In this document: in pieces, positions 1 to 9,820 of the stretch
Position numbering within the stretch: the stretch's first letter is position 1
Layout: the number at the start of each line of letters is the position of its first letter
NCBI GenBank assembly: GCA_964019165.1
Contig: OZ025278.1
Span: 8,112,028-8,176,027, forward strand
Reading direction: 5' to 3'
From: Mastigias papua
Taxonomy: Eukaryota; Cnidaria; Scyphozoa; Rhizostomeae; Mastigiidae
Length of the DNA: 64,000 bases
The notes under the pieces: model-generated
Told to the model about the DNA's origin: nothing
Database searches by the model: none
What the model saw: the letters and a program-made list of their open reading frames with translations, nothing else
Translations under genes and position numbers: made by a program

Positions 1-102
1 ACGTACGCAATTCAAGGAATCGATTAAATGTTATCCAAAATAAATACCTTTCTGTAATCTGCAATGGATTTCTTTATGATATTTGTTTCTGGCAATGAAA
101 TA
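1..102. other. Left-edge intronic DNA
   Basis: No gene is visible. By position this is the intron downstream of KLHL exon 2, since the Kelch domain is unfinished at 4967 and its remaining exons must lie beyond the left edge. A TA dinucleotide at 101-102 is the target duplication of the element that starts at 103. Confidence 0.5.
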
Positions 103-182
103 CAATGCCTGCCAAAAGTCTTGGAACACTTGCTATGATTTACGCTATGGATGAGCTATAGCATCCCCTGCCCGTTAAACTA

Positions 183-458
183 CAATCAATGCCAAAAGTC
201 TTGGAACACTTACGGCATTTTTTGACCTTGCTGGTGAGCGTTCCCCTCTCCCCTTTAAAACAATGTTGATTTAGACAGGTTTTATACGCAATAAATAAGT
301 CGAATTGCTTTCACACAACTGTCAGCTACCCCAACCGTCAATTCAACATTGTTCTGGGGGGTAGGGGGGCGTAGTCCGTTGTGCTTCACCGGAATCTCAT
401 AATTGTCATATAAAATGCTGTATTCATAGGGTTTTCCAAGGACTTTTGGCAGTGATTG
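183..458 (+). repeat. Left terminal MITE copy of the composite element
   Basis: This 276-bp copy has its own terminal inverted repeats (CAATCAATGCC at the left, GGCAGTGATTG at the right) and recurs in direct orientation at 4433-4708 with only a handful of substitutions. Its outer border is TA; its inner border is TC. Confidence 0.85.
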
Positions 459-750
459 TCTGAGACAGATACTGCCCATGCACTAGTATGACAATAAAAT
501 ATATATGTATCATAGGGTTTTCCATGGTCCTGATTCCAATGAAAATATTTTCAAATCGATATCTCTAATGGTTTTGTCAGGAGGCAAGGTGGGATACCCG
601 AAAAGGTAGTATTTTCACTCTGCCAGAAAAACAATATGTCTTGCAAAAGAACATAAGGTTCTACGTCATATTTTCTGGCATGGATTGAAAAGGAGGTTGT
701 ATGCTATGAAAACAGAACACTGAGGTAAGACGTAGTATTTAGAGTATTGA

Positions 751-2067
751 ATGATATCCACTAGAAAGGTCGAAATGGAAGGGTCTACGTTAAGTAATCC
801 TAGCGAAGCGATAGGACCTAGAGATGTGAGGAAAGCTTACTTGATAACCTACAGCAATGCTAATACTGAATTGTACGATAGGGAGAAATTTGCAACTATC
901 ATCACTACAGCATTTGAAGCGTGCATTAGAGGATCTACGGTTACGCAATGGGCATGCTGCCTGGAACAGCATAAGAATGGTAGATATCATTTCCACATGT
1001 GTGTTCTCTTAAACAAATTGCAACGCTGGTTGAAGGTAAAAAATTATGTAAAAGATAAATACGGCATTGTCCTCCACTTTTCTGGCCATGGTGGTTACCA
1101 AACAGCGTTCAGTTATGTCAAAAAGGATGATAAGGAGTATATAACTAGCAATAATCACCCTGTGAATGTCCCATCTCCAAAACCAAAGAGTGCTACTACC
1201 AAAGGCACTTCTCGTCAACAGAAAAAGTCAAAAGTCAAGCGACTGTCTAATCTTGATGTTAGCAATATTGTGCTAAAGCACAAACTTCGCTCAAGAATAG
1301 ATCTATTGGCATTTGCAAAATGTAGATGTGATGCGGGTGATAAACGACTATACGAGTTCGTATTGAACAGGGGTGACAAAAAGTTCAAAGACCTGATTTA
1401 TCTAGTGTGGGAGATGGAGACCGCCAAAGAAAAACAAGAGCGAAGTAAACTCACAAGATTAGATATTTTAAGGCAGCAGGTCAATATCCAGTGCATTTGC
1501 AATGGCCAATGGCTGGATTGTGCACTTGACATTCTAGACAGAAATGCCATCGATAGGGTGGTATTTGCTGATGCTATTGTCACATTGCTAGTTTTAGGCC
1601 GTGGCAAGGGTCGGAAAGTGTATATCACTGGTCCTGCAAACTGTGGGGACACATTTATACTTGATCCACTGAGAGTAATATTTAATACATTCCTGTCTCC
1701 TGCAACTTGCTCGTATGCATGGCTGGGGGTTGAAGAAAAGGAAGTCATTTTTCTGAATGATGTCAGGTGGTCACCCCTCATACTTCCGTGGAGCGATATG
1801 CTACTGCTATTGGAAGGCCATGTCGTCCACTTTGCAGCACCAAAAACGAGCTACAGCAAAGACATCGAATTTTCCAGTGACACACCAATTTTTGCCACAG
1901 CAAAGGCACCAATCTCCTTCATAAAAGGTTCCTTTATAGACGATCGTGAAACTGAAATGATGTATGTACGATGGCGCTTCTTTTCTTTTAAATATCAGTT
2001 CCAGCCACAGGAGCAAAAACCTGTCCCACCATGCGGTCATTGTTGTGCAAAGATGTTGTTGCAATAA
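751..2067 (+). CDS. Rep protein: HUH endonuclease plus SF3-type helicase (CRESS-DNA-virus-like, endogenous)
   Basis: An uninterrupted 438-residue frame. Rolling-circle endonuclease motifs appear in order: motif 1 around residues 29-36 (AYLITYSN), the HUH-type pair H80-F81-H82, and Y122 in YVKK as the candidate nicking tyrosine. A lysine-rich linker (about 143-165) leads to an SF3/AAA-like helicase half: Walker A at 294-302 (GPANCGDTF), Walker B around 332-337 (VIFLND), and a motif-C-like PIFATAK at 379-385. The C-terminus has a CxxCC cluster (428-432). The Walker A lysine is replaced by Asp300, so ATP hydrolysis is probably lost while nicking residues remain. Reps of this type start rolling-circle replication by nicking single-stranded origins next to iterons. 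A second possible start is Met9. It may be a captured viral gene or a long-domesticated transposon gene; the sequence alone does not decide. Confidence 0.85.
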   Translation: MISTRKVEMEGSTLSNPSEAIGPRDVRKAYLITYSNANTELYDREKFATIITTAFEACIRGSTVTQWACCLEQHKNGRYHFHMCVLLNKLQRWLKVKNYVKDKYGIVLHFSGHGGYQTAFSYVKKDDKEYITSNNHPVNVPSPKPKSATTKGTSRQQKKSKVKRLSNLDVSNIVLKHKLRSRIDLLAFAKCRCDAGDKRLYEFVLNRGDKKFKDLIYLVWEMETAKEKQERSKLTRLDILRQQVNIQCICNGQWLDCALDILDRNAIDRVVFADAIVTLLVLGRGKGRKVYITGPANCGDTFILDPLRVIFNTFLSPATCSYAWLGVEEKEVIFLNDVRWSPLILPWSDMLLLLEGHVVHFAAPKTSYSKDIEFSSDTPIFATAKAPISFIKGSFIDDRETEMMYVRWRFFSFKYQFQPQEQKPVPPCGHCCAKMLLQ

Positions 2068-2163
2068 TGGACATAGGCACGTCACTTTGTAAACAATATT
2101 GTTCCTGCGTAGCGTTGACAAACTGCAGTGTCATTGTAATGGTAGTGAAAGTGCAATTTGCCC

Positions 2164-2555
2164 ACGGTTTACCATTTCTATTTTCCCTTCTATCCTTTAC
2201 TGGTATTAGGTATCCAAGAGTAAATAATGTTAAAAGTGGTACATCGATAAGTACCTTCATGAGATGACAGTAAAATACATGTCTATTATTCGTATCTTAG
2301 TGAAATCGATGAAATAGCCACGGTTTACCATTTTACGCAGATAAACATGAATAGGATCGAAGTCAGATTTCAAAAAATGGTAAACCGTGCAGTTTTTCTC
2401 GTTTTTCTCAGAAACTCTAGAGCAGACTTATTCAAAACTATAGACAACAGTAGTTTGTGTTCATTTACCACTTTTCCCAAGCTTGTAGCAATATTGAAGA
2501 CTTCCTTCCTATTTTAGAAGGAAAAATACAATGGTAAACCGTGATGGTAAACCGT
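2164..2555. promoter_or_regulatory. Iteron-like cluster downstream of rep, with a stem-loop
   Basis: Five exact copies of the 12-mer ACGGTTTACCAT or its complement lie in 392 bp: 2164-2175 and 2320-2331 in one orientation, and 2377-2388, 2531-2542 and 2544-2555 in the other. The last two are in tandem with a 13-bp period. The second and third form a 16-bp perfect inverted repeat (2319-2334 with 2374-2389) around a 39-nt loop. Repeated short sites beside a Rep gene are what Rep-binding iterons look like, so this is a candidate replication origin. No canonical CRESS nonanucleotide was recognised in the loop, so the nick site is not assigned. Confidence 0.55.
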
Positions 2556-2871
2556 AGGAAAATACCATTTGATATGCAATCCAATTCAATGGGGGTTTTA
2601 AATACATTGAGTTTCATGCTTAAAAGGTGTAAAGCCGCAGTTTCTGTTATGAAAAAGTTTAGCATCGGGTGGTTTAAGCCCACATGAGAGTAACCTTTTT
2701 AATTCTCTCATAATTCCATCATCTCCTTTCATGAGTCAAAGAGCGACTGGTATTCATTCAGGACACCTTGAAGGAATAAAGACAAGGAACAATTCGCTGT
2801 AATATTGTATAATTAATTGCTGAAATATTCATCGACAAGCTATATCATTATTGCAAATAATTTCAATGAAC

Positions 2872-3947
2872 TCAATATTTAGTTCTATATCCACCAGACT
2901 TCGCAATTCTCTGTAGGCGAAGGGTCATTGTCTCTATAGTGCGGTCAATAACAGACCCATCATACTGGAGAGGTGTACTCAAGACCCTTTGTTTAAATGA
3001 TTCAAAGTCCTCCCTGACAATTTTTCGCTTTAGTGCATCTTCCCTAAGACTACGCTTAATATTATGAAAGATATTTTCTATAGGATTTAAGTCTGGTGAT
3101 CTAGCTGGTATTTCTACAAGTTCAGGACCTATTTCCTGCAATGCATCTTTCGCTACCATACTTCTTTGGCTTGGGTCGTTATCCATATCAAGCAGTAATT
3201 TCTCATTGCGTTTTAGCACTGCACAATCCATTAAGACCTTCTGTAGAGTTGCTTGCACGAACTTGGCAAACCAAGGTCCGTTCATCTCATATTCTTCTGC
3301 AAGAAACACTCCTGTTGAATGTGAGATACCCACCAAAAGATGCAACGAATGTCCCCCTGGTAGATTTTTTTATCCCTTACTCGTGTATTTCAGTCCTTCA
3401 TTGCTTTTCCTCCAGACTTTTCCATTAGCACATAACGCATCTTCGTATGGCTTGTGATTGTGCCTAAAAGAGACACCGTCCAAATACAGAAGAACGTCGT
3501 CTGTCCAAAAGTGTGTATCATAGTTTTTTAGAGCTGTTTTTGCGTACCGCACTCTGCATTGCTGTCATTTGGTGAGAGTATACCTTTTTTTCTGGATCTC
3601 AAAAAGTGGTACCCAGCATCATTTAACGTACGTATAAGAGTTCTATAGCTGATGCTTGTGATTTCACAATCTTTTGCGACGTCCTCGACTCTGACGTTCG
3701 GGCTCTCATCTCTCATTTTGCGGAATGTTCGAATAAATCTGGCATTGACTTCCTTGGTCATCAATGGTGGTCGACCAGTTCTCTTCTTAGTAAGTTGGCT
3801 AGAAAAGCCCTCCCGACATATCCTCAGAGCACTTGATGGTGAGATACCACAGCGTCGAGCAATCTCCCTGTACGACACAGACGACTCTCGTCTACGGTAG
3901 CAGATATACGCTCTAAGTTTCGTATTAATTCTTGCTTGAAATACCAT
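2872..3947 (-). pseudogene. Tc1/mariner DD34E transposase, broken
   Basis: Reading leftward from 3947: an N-terminal double helix-turn-helix region (SYREIARRCGISPSSALRI, then a basic GRPP hook and a second HTH), followed by the DDE catalytic domain. Catalytic landmarks are YLDG in the first strand, the DNDP aspartate, and NPIEN, with 34 residues between the second Asp and the Glu (DD34E). The frame is interrupted by a shift near 3540-3550 and an in-frame TAA at 3370-3372; after that stop the frame continues to 2872. This enzyme family cuts at TA dinucleotides, which matches the TA duplications of the surrounding element. It faces the rep gene across the iteron cluster. It is inactive as read, unless the breaks are sequencing errors. 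Confidence 0.85.
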
Positions 3948-4432
3948 TTTGTCTCAGCTATTCTCACGTGTGGCGCAGATGAGTATTAAATATATGAAAT
4001 CTTGCCTTAGATTCCCCCATTTGCCACTTAAATCGTTTCAATTGACCATATTGGACGGACAGGAAATTAGTCGTTTTGAATAGAAACTGTATGCCATATG
4101 AGCAACATTTGTCATGTATTCAAGAGTTTCCTGCTACCAATATTTGTTTACTACGTATTAATCACTAGTTTTTATTGCACGAATGCTCGATACTGACAAG
4201 AACTGAGACAAAGAAAGACATTTATTGGGACTACGAAACACCTGCAACTTTTAGAATAATACAGCTAAATTATCAACTCATGATGCAGAATACTATGAAC
4301 CCCTTTAATTCTGGACTTTCCCCCCAATTAATGTAATTTTAGATGGCACAACTGAACTCAGCGCTATGGAAAACACCTACCCCCTACCAACTATTTCCCG
4401 TACATCTTACTGTCTTACAGATTTCCCTCAGA
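3948..4432. other. Interior of composite element, no gene
   Basis: No supported coding region. The stretch runs from the transposase 5' end to the right MITE copy and ends CTCAGA, complementary to the TCTGAG at the opposite end of the interior. Confidence 0.5.
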
Positions 4433-4708
4433 CAATCAATGCCAAAAGTCTTGGAACACTTACGGCATTTTTTGACCTTGCTGGTGAGCGTTCCCCTCTC
4501 CCCTTTAAAACAATGTTGATTTAGACAGGTTTAATACGCAATAAATAAGTCGACTTGCTTTCACACAACTGTCAGCTAACCCAACCGTCAATTCAACATT
4601 GTTCTGGGGGGTAGCGGGGCGTAGTCCGTTGTGCTTCACCGGAATCTCATAATTGTCAGATAAAACGCTGTATTCATAGGGTGTTCCAAGGACTTTTGGC
4701 AGTGATTG
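4433..4708 (+). repeat. Right terminal MITE copy of the composite element
   Basis: A direct-orientation partner of 183-458, with the same internal inverted repeats. It is followed by TA (4709-4710) and then by the resumed outer MITE. Confidence 0.85.
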
Positions 4709-4966
4709 TATGTTGTATGAAGCAAATATGGGCAACTCGAAGGCCAAAAGTGATGCGTGTTTTCAAAGCTACTGGTCTCCGCTATCGAATCAACATTGTT
4801 TCAGGGGGGAGGGGGTCTACATTTTAAGTGGTGTTAAGGAGAAGCGGCAGGAGTCGGAAATCAGTACAATTGTGTGGGTGTTCCAACTACTTTTGGCAGG
4901 CATTATAGCTATGAAAAGACATCTTACTGAATGAGATGAAACAGCAATATTATAGGAGAATAATAC

Positions 4967-5907
4967 CTGCAAGCTGATTCTCTTTCCCCTGATCCTCCAG
5001 CAATATATAAAATCTTGTTAGCAACTGCTGCTTTTACATCACCTCTACATCTCAATGGGGGTGGCAATGTTGTCCATCTACTGGTTTCCGCATCATAGCA
5101 TTTTGCACTGCGTAATTTGACACCTCGTCTCATACCCCCAATCAAATATAATTTTCTGTCAATTACTGCAGCTGCGAATGAGGAGCGTGGACTTCTAAGA
5201 GGCTTTGAAAGCTCCCATGATCCAACAGAATGATTAAACAATTCTATGTCACTTATTTCACTCAGAAATGATTGCTCGCCACCAATAACATACAGCCATT
5301 GCCCATACGATTTTCTAACTTCCACTTCAAGAGTTTTGCACTTCCTGATACTGTATGGTTTTAGCGAAGACACCTGTTTTCTTGGCGGTAGAATGCACTT
5401 TTTCTTGTCATAATTTTCATAGATAAAGTCAAGTCTTTTCGGCGCAATAAACGGGAACTGAACAAACCGGAATAACTCCCTCTTGTACCGCATTCTCTTT
5501 GGATAATCATGACTCAACCAATGTAATGAAGCAATCAATACATCTCCCTCATCTTGAACACATAGATCACCATTGCGCAATAGATTCCTTACAAAATCAA
5601 ACTGCAAATGCTGAAAGGTATTGGAAGCTATAATGGTCTTGAAATGGTTTTTGAAAAATGAAAGTACTGCTGACAAAAGCAGCTGGCAAGAATACCTATC
5701 TGCCAGATGATACACATCAAAGCAATTTAACTCATCTATTTGTTTGGAGATAAAATCACTACAGTAGTCTTTAACTTTGTCAAACTGCAGAAGATCTGAT
5801 GCTTGGAGCAATGACTGAACATTACCATTACCGATCTCCAACATGCCTGTGTATGCATAGCTGATAAGACTTCTCACAGCCTCTATCTCCAGATCTTTCA
5901 GCTCAAT
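4967..5907 (-). CDS. Kelch-like (KLHL) protein, exon 2: end of BTB, BACK and first Kelch repeats
   Basis: The exon is 941 nt. The acceptor reads ATTTTCTAG before 5907 and the donor reads GTATTA after 4967, leaving phase 2. The encoded 313 residues complete the BTB fold (IELKDLEIEA, then YAYTG), continue through a BACK domain (roughly residues 40-150 of the exon) and enter a Kelch propeller with three GG doublets (VIGGEQ, LIGGM, IAGGSG). KLHL proteins are usually substrate adaptors of Cullin-3 ubiquitin ligases: BTB and BACK bind CUL3 and the propeller binds the substrate. Only about half of a six-blade propeller is present, so further exons lie left of the window. The phase-0 junction joins exactly to exon 1 at 35021. 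Which KLHL orthologue this is cannot be told from the window. Confidence 0.9.
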
Positions 5908-6615
5908 CTAGAAAATGTACAAGTCTCCAAGGTTATATTACAGTTTCCAATATTCAATCAGAGAAACATTTAGTGCTAAATCCACCATGTCATACTAATC
6001 CACTCTAGCATTGCTAATACGTGTTGAATCCATACGCTAAGTTTGAATCTTATTGACTATTCATCATTTGAACAGAAACTTATCTTAGACGGCAGTTCTA
6101 ATGAATAGAGAAGATCGCTATTGCAAGCTACAATGAAACGGTGAATTGTTAATGGTAACATTAGATGGACTTCTAGAAAGGAGGTGAAATTTTCGGCTGA
6201 CTGAAGGAAACAAAGCCAGTGATAATCAGCAAGTCAACTCACTGATGGAATTATTCGAGTTATTGATGAAAAAAGAAAGGAAGCAATATGCAATACCCTT
6301 GAAAGTTTAGTGAAGGTCTATACATTTGAAAACAAAAAAGAAGGCAGTTAGACAGTGGTCAAAACCGAGGCCAAACCTATCAAAACAATTCAAAAATCAG
6401 TTGATTTGAAGCGATTGTCATCATCTCACTCTGCAACAACTGAAGATTACCGTTTCTCATCATCTGCAATACCCTGATTATGTCCTATTTCCCTCTTTCT
6501 TGCACAATGGTGGGTATTTGTATAAAACTGTTTGTCATTCAGATATTTCTCAAACAATTCCATGTCTTGACTCCTAATCAGTCAACTTCAGTCCTCATCC
6601 GACAGAGAATTTACC
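5908..6615. other. Intronic stretch, no feature seen
   Basis: AT-rich unique-looking sequence directly upstream of KLHL exon 2. No coding frame, RNA gene or repeat could be supported. Confidence 0.4.
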
Positions 6616-6741
6616 TTTTGGAGCAAATCATTAGTGCCCTGTGAACTAAGGTTTTGATAAGGCTAATTTTCTTGATTTTGGCCTTATCAATTAGCCTTAT
6701 CAAAACCTTAGTTCACAGGGCACTAATGATTTGCTCCAAAA
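6616..6741. repeat. Perfect 53-bp inverted repeat (hairpin), 20-nt loop
   Basis: Arm 6616-6668 is the exact reverse complement of 6689-6741; the loop is 6669-6688. The arms begin TTTTGGAGCAAATCATTAG. No target duplication is evident. The transcript could fold into a long double-stranded hairpin from inside KLHL intron 1. It may be a small fold-back element, a small-RNA precursor, or a duplication artefact. Confidence 0.8.
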
Positions 6742-7563
6742 CTAAATTAGGCTCAGAGCTTGATAGAGTAGAATTTACCTTCTTAAGCTTTCTAAACATA
6801 TTTGCAGCCTAAGCCTCTAACTTAGATCGAAAAATCATCACAGCCTACTAAATCATCATTCTAAATTAACTGAAACTACTGCTTCTCAATCTTCACATTC
6901 CTGTTTGGCAGGCTTTCAACAAAATGTTCCCTAAAAGCCAACGAGCCAGTCGAATAGGTAGCAGTACACACTTGTGGTATCATTACCATATTTCCTCTAG
7001 AATATCGTAGCGTATTTCCTAAACCATAACATCTCGTTGCCGTGGACATCAGGAGCATGTTTATCAAAAAATAAAACATGAGATCAAACAGCAAAGAGTA
7101 ATGCATTCTTTTCTCAAAAAAATAACAACCAAAAGTTATAGATATGAGAGGTTGGAACGCAAGTAAATGGATAAGCATGCGATTGGGTGTACAAGAAAAT
7201 GGCAGAAAGAAACATTTTAATGGGAGATTTGTCCATAGAACTGTCAAAGCTCGTAGAATTCTTTATTGAAAATGAGTATAATATGCGTAAACTGTCTGAT
7301 ATGTCTTGCTTCGCTGGTTTCTAATAAACGCCACCTTTCAAGTGCTATTATTAGAGTGAGGAGGTCAGTAAAGGGCAGTGCATAATACGAATGTTTGGGA
7401 AAACGTACAGCATTAATATCAGAGGGCAACGTTTCTTCAAGGAAATACAGTGATAGTGGGCCTAATTTTAGATTATATATTAACTCCTATCGTCCGAAGA
7501 TATTCCACAAAAAAGGGTGGGAGGGTGTTCACAAAGATCTTTAAGATGGACAAGGATGTCACC
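6742..7563. other. Intronic stretch, no feature seen
   Basis: No supported gene. The open frames here are short and resemble no family known to me. Confidence 0.4.
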
Positions 7564-7784
7564 TACCTTTCCTGTCAAAAGTCTTGGAACCCTTGATATG
7601 ATTTACGATATTGAAGAGCTATAGCATCCTTTCCCCCAATTACCCAATAGAGCGTTTCCGAAACACAACAGGGCGCGCTACTTCGCCTCAGTGAAGACCA
7701 GGCTCTAACGCGGTTATGGTGATATTACGACCGATGAGGTGTAGTAGGCATTTTCACTACATACACATTCGCTCGTGGCAAGTC

Positions 7785-8180
7785 GTAGTCGTCGGATGTG
7801 CAGTTTAGGGTAACAGTCAAATAGCCTTAATTTTTATGCGAAATTACTCCTTACGATTAGTAGAGTCGAAACAGACCTTAAAAAGTGCGGCACTACATGC
7901 CAATTACTTAGGATTCGGGTCTGGGTCAGGGTTAGGGTTTTGTGTAGGACAAGGGTCAGGATCAGGGTTATTAGTTGTAGAATAGGCGGAAGGTTCTTAA
8001 TGGGCACATGGATTTCAATGTTCATTGAGGCATAAATAGGAGTAAATAAGTAGTTGGTCAGCATTGCCGTACTTTGTTTCGTCTGTTTCAACTCTATTCA
8101 TCGTAAGGAGTACCTTCGTCAAGAATTTAAGGCGACTTGGCTGTTACCCTGAGCTGAACATCCACCCCGTAGTCATATAG
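7785..8180. repeat. MITE-like inverted-repeat element inside the Harbinger
   Basis: An imperfect inverted repeat pairs 7796-7865 with about 8098-8165; the shared blocks include AGGGTAACAG and ACTCCTTACGAT. No open frame of note and no secure target duplication, so the borders are approximate. Confidence 0.45.
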
Positions 8181-8227
8181 AGTTTCCAAAGGTAACATTT
8201 TCTGTTTTTTTCTGATTATGTAATATC

Positions 8228-8753
8228 GTGTTGATTTTAATTATCGAGTTGATGTCTGGTTCTTGCATAAGATACAAAGCAACCACAGAGGAGATTGTGG
8301 AGTGGGAAAAGAGTGGGGAAGAAAATCAGAAGAGAAATCAAGAGTCAAGACAGAAAGTGCAGAAGCAAAAGGTGACAGAAGAGCTTGCTAGAAAAAGGGC
8401 CATCGAGACCATGTCTCAAAAACTCAGGCTTGGTAGGGGGAAGAAAGGGAAAAATTACGTCAGGTTGAGTCAGGTGATTACCTTAAATGCTTCAGAGAAA
8501 AAGCTGCTGCAAAAAGAAAGTGAAAGAGGATAAATTAGAATTGAAGAAGAGAACAACTGATGTAGACGAGAAACGAGTTGTCGTGGATATCCAGTTATGG
8601 GAAAAAGATTTGGAGTTGAGGGAGAGGGAGATAGAGTTGAAAGAGAATATGAAAATAAAAGGAGAGATGGCTGTTTTCAGGGCAAAATTTGACTTGATGC
8701 AGCAAAAAGCAAATGAAAATGAAGAATACAACAAATACACTATTCACCTTTAA
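8228..8753 (+). pseudogene. Harbinger accessory (Myb-like partner) protein, C-terminal coiled coil, frameshifted
   Basis: Two overlapping frames (8228-8533 and 8487-8753) together read as a strongly charged coiled coil rich in E, K, R and Q (for example VEKERE-like stretches ending LRERELELKENMK-type heptads). In PIF/Harbinger elements the transposase works with a Myb/SANT DNA-binding partner whose C-terminus is such a coiled coil. The N-terminal SANT fold is not recognisable here, probably lost with the 5' part next to the nested MITE. One frameshift near 8490-8530 separates the halves. The assignment rests mostly on composition and on the neighbouring transposase fragment. Confidence 0.45.
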
Positions 8754-9119
8754 AGCCAAAAATAAAAATAATTAGTTGCCTTTGCGATGAGGTTTTTGTT
8801 CAAATTTCCTGGAATGTTATTGCTTTTAAAGTTTTGAGACTTCACTGTTTCCCGCGTGCATGCTATAGAATAACAATCGAATAATAAACAAACTTAGCAT
8901 CAATGCACTTGACACATAGTAATTGTTTGTCTGTTAAATACAAAGCTTGAGAACAACCTTACTTCAAATTACTATGATGTTTGTCTGTATGTCCCACCTT
9001 CACAGAAGACAAAAATGTCTATGTGCTTTGAAAAAGCTGTTTAACAAAGTAGCATTAAAGAAACTACTGCCTCAAAGTAGCTTCGAAGAAATCTGTCTCA
9101 GTAATTTGTGTTATTATTC

Positions 9120-9344
9120 TCAGCCAAAGTATACTTTCAAAGATGGTGGCTGAACATTGAAAAATATATCTAGTTTCTCGAAACGAAAGTCGAGTTTGCT
9201 TTCATCGTCCAGCATTGTTTTAATATTGAATCTTTCATATTTCCAATATGGAAGTCCTTCCTCCACAACCGGCACCCTGAAGTACCAAAAACTCGCTATC
9301 GTTAATTTCGCCACCATCGTGTAACAGAGCAAGGAGGTTTCCAT
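9120..9344 (-). pseudogene. PIF/Harbinger transposase, N-terminal fragment
   Basis: The 74-residue frame contains ERFNIKTMLDDESKLDFRF followed by EKLDIFF. This is the N-terminal pattern that precedes the nuclease domain in Harbinger transposases (an acidic turn, then F-R-F-x-K-x-D-I). Homology ends near 9150, and none of the catalytic DDE strands follow, so the rest of the gene has been deleted. It lies opposite in strand to the accessory frame, a common arrangement in this superfamily. Confidence 0.6.
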
Positions 9345-9448
9345 CCATTGTTACACGAATTTAATAATCGCGGCTTTTCTGAGGTGTTGTCGTATTCGCA
9401 AAGTTAATTTTTCTCCTGAGCTGCTACGACGCAGATGGGAAGTACTTA

Positions 9449-9820
9449 AGGAGCGGTCATAAAGTATCTGCCACATGGGGGTTGATGATTTTTTAAAAAT
9501 TTACCAAACTAATTAATGGCCCATCCTAGATTTCTATATAATTTTTTTTGGCTCAATAGCAAACTCGGGATATTTTTATGACCCCATAAAACATTCTTTG
9601 CAGAAAGCACTACCATACTGTAGCCTGTCCACATCAGCTGGAGTGTGCAACTTAGCTGTCCATGCTTATGATTTAGAAAATGGAATATTTTTTTGTTAAA
9701 TTTTCTATGGTCCCATGAAATTGGCTTGATCTTTTCTGTAGCCCAAAAAAGGTGCTAAATTCTTTATGCCCATCCAAATATCACCCACCCCCCTACAGCA
9801 GATACTATATGACTGCTCCC
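9449..9820. repeat. Nested MITE with TTA target duplication
   Basis: A 372-bp element flanked by TTA (9446-9448 and 9821-9823). The terminal inverted repeats of roughly 40 bp are imperfect and share GAGC-GTCAT-AGTATCTGC. Non-coding; the TTA duplication suggests it was moved by a Harbinger-type transposase. Confidence 0.6.

Larger units (their letters stand above)
183..4708. mobile_element. Composite Tc1/mariner-type element carrying a Rep gene
   Basis: A 4526-bp unit flanked by TA, with outer ends CAATCAATGCCAAAAGT and its complement. Each end is a complete MITE copy (183-458 and 4433-4708) in the same orientation, about 97 percent identical by eye. Between them lie a plus-strand Rep gene (751-2067), a cluster of 12-bp repeats (2164-2555) and a minus-strand DD34E transposase pseudogene (2872-3947). 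The inner MITE borders are not TA: the interior begins TCTGAG and ends CTCAGA, an inverted repeat. The outer ends share the CCAAAAGT core with the ends of the MITE it landed in, so one transposase family may have moved both. Whether it moves as one unit or is a chance nest is unknown; the clean outer TA duplication argues that the whole segment moved at least once. Confidence 0.75.
103..4905. mobile_element. MITE split in two by the composite element (halves 103-180 and 4711-4905)
   Basis: The two outer parts, put back to back, match the intact 254-bp MITE at 56281-56534 in reverse orientation. Terminal inverted repeats begin CAATGCCTGCCAAAAGT at 103 and end in the complementary GGCATTA at 4905. 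The element is flanked by TA on both sides (101-102 and 4906-4907), as expected for Tc1/mariner-type insertion. The break lies in the AT-rich middle of the MITE, where a second TA duplication (181-182 and 4709-4710) marks the later insertion of the 183-4708 element. The right end is only about 60 bp from the KLHL exon 2 splice donor. Confidence 0.85.

Noticed and set aside
7915..7975. Telomere-like GGGTTAGGG in GGGTCAGGGTTAGGG
   Set aside because: Only one TTAGGG unit in a loosely G-rich stretch; not an array, and it lies inside a nested MITE.
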